A DNA stretch of 9,265 bases from Clostridiales bacterium (GTDB lineage Bacteria; Bacillota; Clostridia; Oscillospirales; Oscillospiraceae). The translations under genes were made by a program, and so were the position numbers. This document shows, in pieces, positions 6,872 through 9,265 of the stretch; the stretch's first letter is position 1; each line of letters begins with the position of its first letter. Under the pieces are notes generated by a model. The model saw nothing but the letters and a program-made list of their open reading frames with translations, made no database searches and was not told the DNA's origin. The stretch spans positions 1 to 9,265 of the forward strand of contig JAJQET010000277.1 in assembly GCA_021201515.1 (NCBI GenBank). Direction: 5' to 3'.

Positions 6872-6900
6872 TCAGCATTTTTTGCAGGATTTTGATTCCG

Positions 6901-8256
6901 TTATTCATTTCCCGCCGGTTGGGGCGTTTCGGGGAACAGCACCGTCATCTCAGTGCCCTCCCCCACCTGGCTCTCCAGAGTGATGGTGGCGTTGTGGAGC
7001 AGGGCGATGTGCTTCACGATGGCGAGGCCCAGCCCGGTGCCGCCGGTGGCCTTGCTCCGGCTCTTATCCACCCGGTAGAACCGCTCGAACACCCGGCTCT
7101 GGGCCTCTTTGGGGATGCCGATGCCGGTGTCCCGCACCTGGAGGAAGGGGCGGCCCTCCCGCAGCCCCGTGGTCAGCATGACCCGACCGCCGGGGCGGTT
7201 GTAGCGGACGGCGTTCTCCACCAGGTTGTCGCAAAGCTCCTCCAGCAGGTTCTGCACCCCCTCCACCGTCGCCGCCTCGCCGGTGACGGAGATGGAGACG
7301 TAGGCCCGCTGCGCCCGCACCCTCAGCCGCTCCGCGCTGGCCTGGGCCACCGCCTGCAAATCCACCGGCTCCGTCTCCGGCGGGTCCTCTGTCCGCAGGG
7401 CGCCGCTGTCCAGCTCGGTGAGCTTGATGATGTCGGATACAAGGGCGATCATCCGGGCGGATTCCTTCTGAATCTGGGCGGCGAAGGAGGGGATGTCCTC
7501 CCGGCTCACCATGCCGCTGGCCATCAGCTCGGCGTAGCCGGAAATGCTGGTCAGGGGGGTTTTCAGCTCGTGGCTCACGTTGGCGGTGAACTCCTGGCGG
7601 ATCTTCTCATGGTTCTCCCGCAGCACCCGGTCCTCCATCAGGGTCTTGCCCAGGGGGGCCAGCTCCGGGTAGGGGACGTGGTCCTCCACATCGTCCAGGT
7701 GCCGGCCCATCTCCACGATGGGGTCCACCAGGGAGCGGGTCAGCCGCCGGGACACCCAGACGGAGAGCAGCGTCATCACCCCCAGGGCCAGCAGCAGCCA
7801 GGGCAGGGCCTGCAAAAACACGCTGTAAATGCTGGCCACGTCCAGGGAGGCCCGCAGCACGTTGCCGTCGCTGAGCAGCACCGCCTCATAGAAGGTGCGC
7901 TGGGACAGGGTGGAGGACATCCGCTCCGAGGAGCCGCTGCCGGTGGTCAGGGCCTCCTCCACCTCCGGCCGGAGGGAGTGGTTCTCCAGCGTCCCCTCCG
8001 CCACGCTGTCATAGAGGACGCTGCCCTCCGGGTCGATGAGGGTCAGCCGGATCTCCGCGTCGGCGCAGGCTTGGGCGAAGGTGTCCGGGGACTGCTCATA
8101 GGCCACGGCGTAGGCCCGCACCAGCTGCTCCGCGTCCTCCCGCACCTGAATGGTGAAGGCCCGGTAGTACAGCAGGGAGGCCGTCAGCGCCGCCAGCAGC
8201 ATGGCGATGAGCGCGGTCAGGAACAGGCGGTAGTTGACCTTGCGTGCCATACCCAT
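6901..8256 (-). CDS. Membrane sensor histidine kinase, PhoR-like
   Basis: Sensor kinase that autophosphorylates and passes phosphate to the adjacent response regulator. From the ATG at 8254-8256 it has 451 residues. TM1 is about 10-31. An extracytoplasmic sensor segment of about 115 residues (32-148) follows, then TM2 about 150-168, a HAMP-like linker, and a HisKA H-box at 223-236 (ANVSHELKTP, His229). The catalytic domain has an N-box (LCDNLVENAVRYN, 341-353), G1 DTGIGIP (376-382), FERFYRVDKS (390-399) and G2 GGTGLGLA (405-412). All catalytic motifs are intact. Its ATG shares one base with the regulator's stop (TGATG), so the two are translationally coupled. A second ATG two codons in (8250) is an alternative start. 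Domain order resembles PhoR/WalK-type kinases. The signal is unknown, and no phosphate-transport genes are in view. Confidence 0.93.
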   Translation of the reverse strand: MGMARKVNYRLFLTALIAMLLAALTASLLYYRAFTIQVREDAEQLVRAYAVAYEQSPDTFAQACADAEIRLTLIDPEGSVLYDSVAEGTLENHSLRPEVEEALTTGSGSSERMSSTLSQRTFYEAVLLSDGNVLRASLDVASIYSVFLQALPWLLLALGVMTLLSVWVSRRLTRSLVDPIVEMGRHLDDVEDHVPYPELAPLGKTLMEDRVLRENHEKIRQEFTANVSHELKTPLTSISGYAELMASGMVSREDIPSFAAQIQKESARMIALVSDIIKLTELDSGALRTEDPPETEPVDLQAVAQASAERLRVRAQRAYVSISVTGEAATVEGVQNLLEELCDNLVENAVRYNRPGGRVMLTTGLREGRPFLQVRDTGIGIPKEAQSRVFERFYRVDKSRSKATGGTGLGLAIVKHIALLHNATITLESQVGEGTEMTVLFPETPQPAGNE

Positions 8257-8948
8257 CACCTGCCCTGTCCGGCGCTCTCCCGGTCGGTGAGGATATAGCC
8301 AACCTTCCGCAGTGTCTGAATGTACCGGCCCGCGTCCCCCAGCTTCTGCCGGAGGGAGCGGATGTGCATATCCACCGTCCGGCTCTCCACCGAGTATTCG
8401 CTGCGCCACACCCGGTCCATCATATCGTCCCGGGTGATGGCCGTCTCCGGGGACTGGAGGAAGAGCCGCAGCAGCTCGTACTCCTTCAGGGTCAGCTCCA
8501 CCGGGCGGCCCTCCACCGTCACCTGATGGCGGTCCTCCTGCATGGCGATGGGGCCGAAGGAGAGGGTCTTGCCCCCCTGCTCCCGCCCCGTCCGGCGCAG
8601 CAGCGCCTTCACCCGGGAGAGAAACTCCATAATGCCGAAGGGCTTGGTCAGGTAGTCGTCCGCGCCGCCGTCCAAGCCCTGGACGATGTCCACCTCGCTG
8701 CCCCTGGCGGTCACCATCATCACCGGCACATGGCGGGTGGCGTGGTTCTCCCGGAGGCGCTGCAAAATCATCAGTCCGTCCAGGTCGGGCAGCATGACAT
8801 CCAAAATCACCAGCTCCGGCAGGGATGTTTCCAGCCCCCGGAAGAAGGCCGCCCCGTCGTGATAGATGGCGGCGTCCATCCCGTTGGAGCGGAGGGCGTA
8901 TTGTTCTAATGCGGCGATGCTCTCGTCGTCTTCTACTATGGCTATCAT
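8256..8948 (-). CDS. OmpR/PhoB-family response regulator
   Basis: DNA-binding transcription regulator activated by phosphorylation, the partner of the kinase directly downstream. It has 230 residues. The receiver domain (1 to about 115) has the acidic pocket EDD at 6-8, phospho-acceptor Asp50 in VILDVMLPD, the switch Thr80 in VTAR, and Lys102 in LTKPF. The C-terminal winged-helix domain (about 128-222) includes LTLKEYELLRLF, the recognition region SVESRTVDMHIRSLRQKL and the wing IQTLRKVGYIL, all typical of Trans_reg_C. The start at 8946-8948 is preceded by AAGGAG (8957-8962) with an 8-nt spacer. Complete family length with no missing key residues. Targets are unknown. The nearby opp operon is a candidate only by proximity. 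Confidence 0.95.
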   Translation of the reverse strand: MIAIVEDDESIAALEQYALRSNGMDAAIYHDGAAFFRGLETSLPELVILDVMLPDLDGLMILQRLRENHATRHVPVMMVTARGSEVDIVQGLDGGADDYLTKPFGIMEFLSRVKALLRRTGREQGGKTLSFGPIAMQEDRHQVTVEGRPVELTLKEYELLRLFLQSPETAITRDDMMDRVWRSEYSVESRTVDMHIRSLRQKLGDAGRYIQTLRKVGYILTDRESAGQGR

Positions 8949-8963
8949 ATGAAATACTCCTTT

Positions 8964-8998
8964 TAGTGGTTAGTTGCTAGTGGCTAGCGGCTAGTCAC
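8964..8998. repeat. Heptamer tandem repeat (TAGTGGC-like, five units)
   Basis: Consecutive 7-base units on the plus strand: TAGTGGT, TAGTTGC, TAGTGGC, TAGCGGC and a degenerate TAGTCAC. They begin two bases upstream of the AAGGAG site of the response regulator, so they would lie in its 5' leader or promoter region. Copy-number change by slippage would alter spacing to upstream signals. No coding function is seen. Confidence 0.75.
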
Positions 8999-9121
8999 CC
9001 CTCGGTCTGGCCTTGCGGCAGCCAGCTCCCCTTTCAGGGTAGGGAACAAAGCGGAAATGCTGCTTGACGGCAGAGCCAGTGATGTGACGATTACTTCAAC
9101 TTCTTGCCTCCCCTGAAAGGC
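8997..9121. repeat. Probable dispersed intergenic repeat with inverted ends
   Basis: The stretch begins CCCCTCGGTCTGGCC, continues into AGCTCCCCTTTCAGGG, and carries the inverted pair CCTTTCAGGG (9030-9039) and CCCTGAAAGG (9111-9120) separated by 71 bp. From memory, its left end resembles the CCCTCAGTC...AGCTCCCC intergenic repeats common in gut Clostridia, but no second copy lies in this window to prove it. No gene or clear promoter for the response regulator was found inside. Confidence 0.4.
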
Positions 9122-9265
9122 AATGTCACCAACTTAAGGATTTGTTTTCGTTTTCCTAAAGAAAAATGTGTTGCCGCGCTGAACATCAGATTAGCACGAC
9201 CAATGGAAATTCAGAATGTTACCCAGCCGCCATGGGCGGCAGTCTCAGCAGGTATCAAGTCACAT
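9083..9265 (+). other. Edge region with open frames on both strands; nature unresolved
   Basis: The plus strand is open from 9083 to the window end, with an in-frame ATG at 9203 reading MEIQNVTQPPWAAVS and no ribosome binding site. On the minus strand, the frame ending at TGA 9211-9213 is also open to the edge and reads LIPAETAAHGGWVTF, so it could be the C-terminus of an upstream gene. A small GCCGCC/GGCGGC inverted repeat (9226-9231 and 9235-9240) and a TTTTC/GAAAA pair (9151-9155 and 9161-9165) lie here. I recognise no family in either frame. It may be non-coding repeat sequence. Confidence 0.2.

Larger units (their letters stand above)
6572..6900. other. Intergenic region between kinase gene and oppA promoter
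   Basis: No convincing gene is visible. It holds the kinase-gene hairpin at 6848-6871, the CCAAAAATG repeats, and a small inverted repeat TCCGCC/GGCGGA (6720-6725 and 6729-6734). Between are T-rich runs (6790-6830) and a GC-rich block (6670-6720). Short open frames here lack ribosome binding sites and have low-complexity, Lys/Ala/Pro-rich translations. Confidence 0.6.

Noticed and set aside
8257..8409. N-terminal extension of the histidine kinase up to 8409
   Set aside because: It would overlap the response regulator by about 150 bases, and the added residues do not resemble a kinase N-terminus. The TGATG coupling at 8256 is the natural start.
8949..9265. A sigma-70-type promoter for the response regulator
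   Set aside because: I scanned the minus strand for TTGACA/TATAAT pairs with 16-18-bp spacing and found none convincing. The promoter may lie beyond the edge or be of another type.

Overview
The window is GC-rich, protein-dense DNA. Strong AAGGAG-type ribosome binding sites, a lipoprotein-type peptide-binding protein and the overall protein style suggest a gut-type Clostridia bacterium (Oscillospiraceae-like). That assignment is inferred from sequence style and is not proven. All recognisable genes are on the minus strand, so transcription runs from high to low coordinates.

Upstream block (about 8949-9265 down to 6901). A roughly 317-bp intergenic stretch carries a TAGTGGC-like heptamer tandem repeat and a longer inverted-repeat-bounded segment. 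It is followed by a two-component pair: a PhoB/OmpR-type response regulator (8256-8948) and a membrane PhoR-like sensor kinase (6901-8256). The two genes overlap by one base at TGATG. A GC-rich hairpin at 6848-6871 closes this unit.

Middle intergenic region (6378-6900). It holds a near-perfect housekeeping promoter firing on the minus strand (TTGACA, 16 bp, TATAAT). Upstream of it are three phased CCAAAAATG direct repeats. Downstream is a leader of about 160 nt containing a 26-bp perfect palindrome that overlaps a 13-bp-stem hairpin. A 33-codon ORF starts almost at the predicted transcription start and spans both structures.

Peptide importer operon (6377 down to the left edge). The order is oppA (lipoprotein binding protein), a strong hairpin, oppB (permease), oppC (permease) and oppD (ATPase, cut by the window edge). 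OppA would capture peptides outside the cell, OppB and OppC form the channel, and OppD with a partner beyond the edge would power import. Three things are unusual. The oppC reading frame is broken by an apparent one-base deletion near 1708. OppC carries an extracytoplasmic insertion of about 190 residues. OppD has normal Walker A and Q-loop motifs, but then runs for over 300 residues of unrecognised helical sequence without reaching its signature or Walker B motif before the window ends.

No rRNA, tRNA, CRISPR array, transposase or phage gene is visible.
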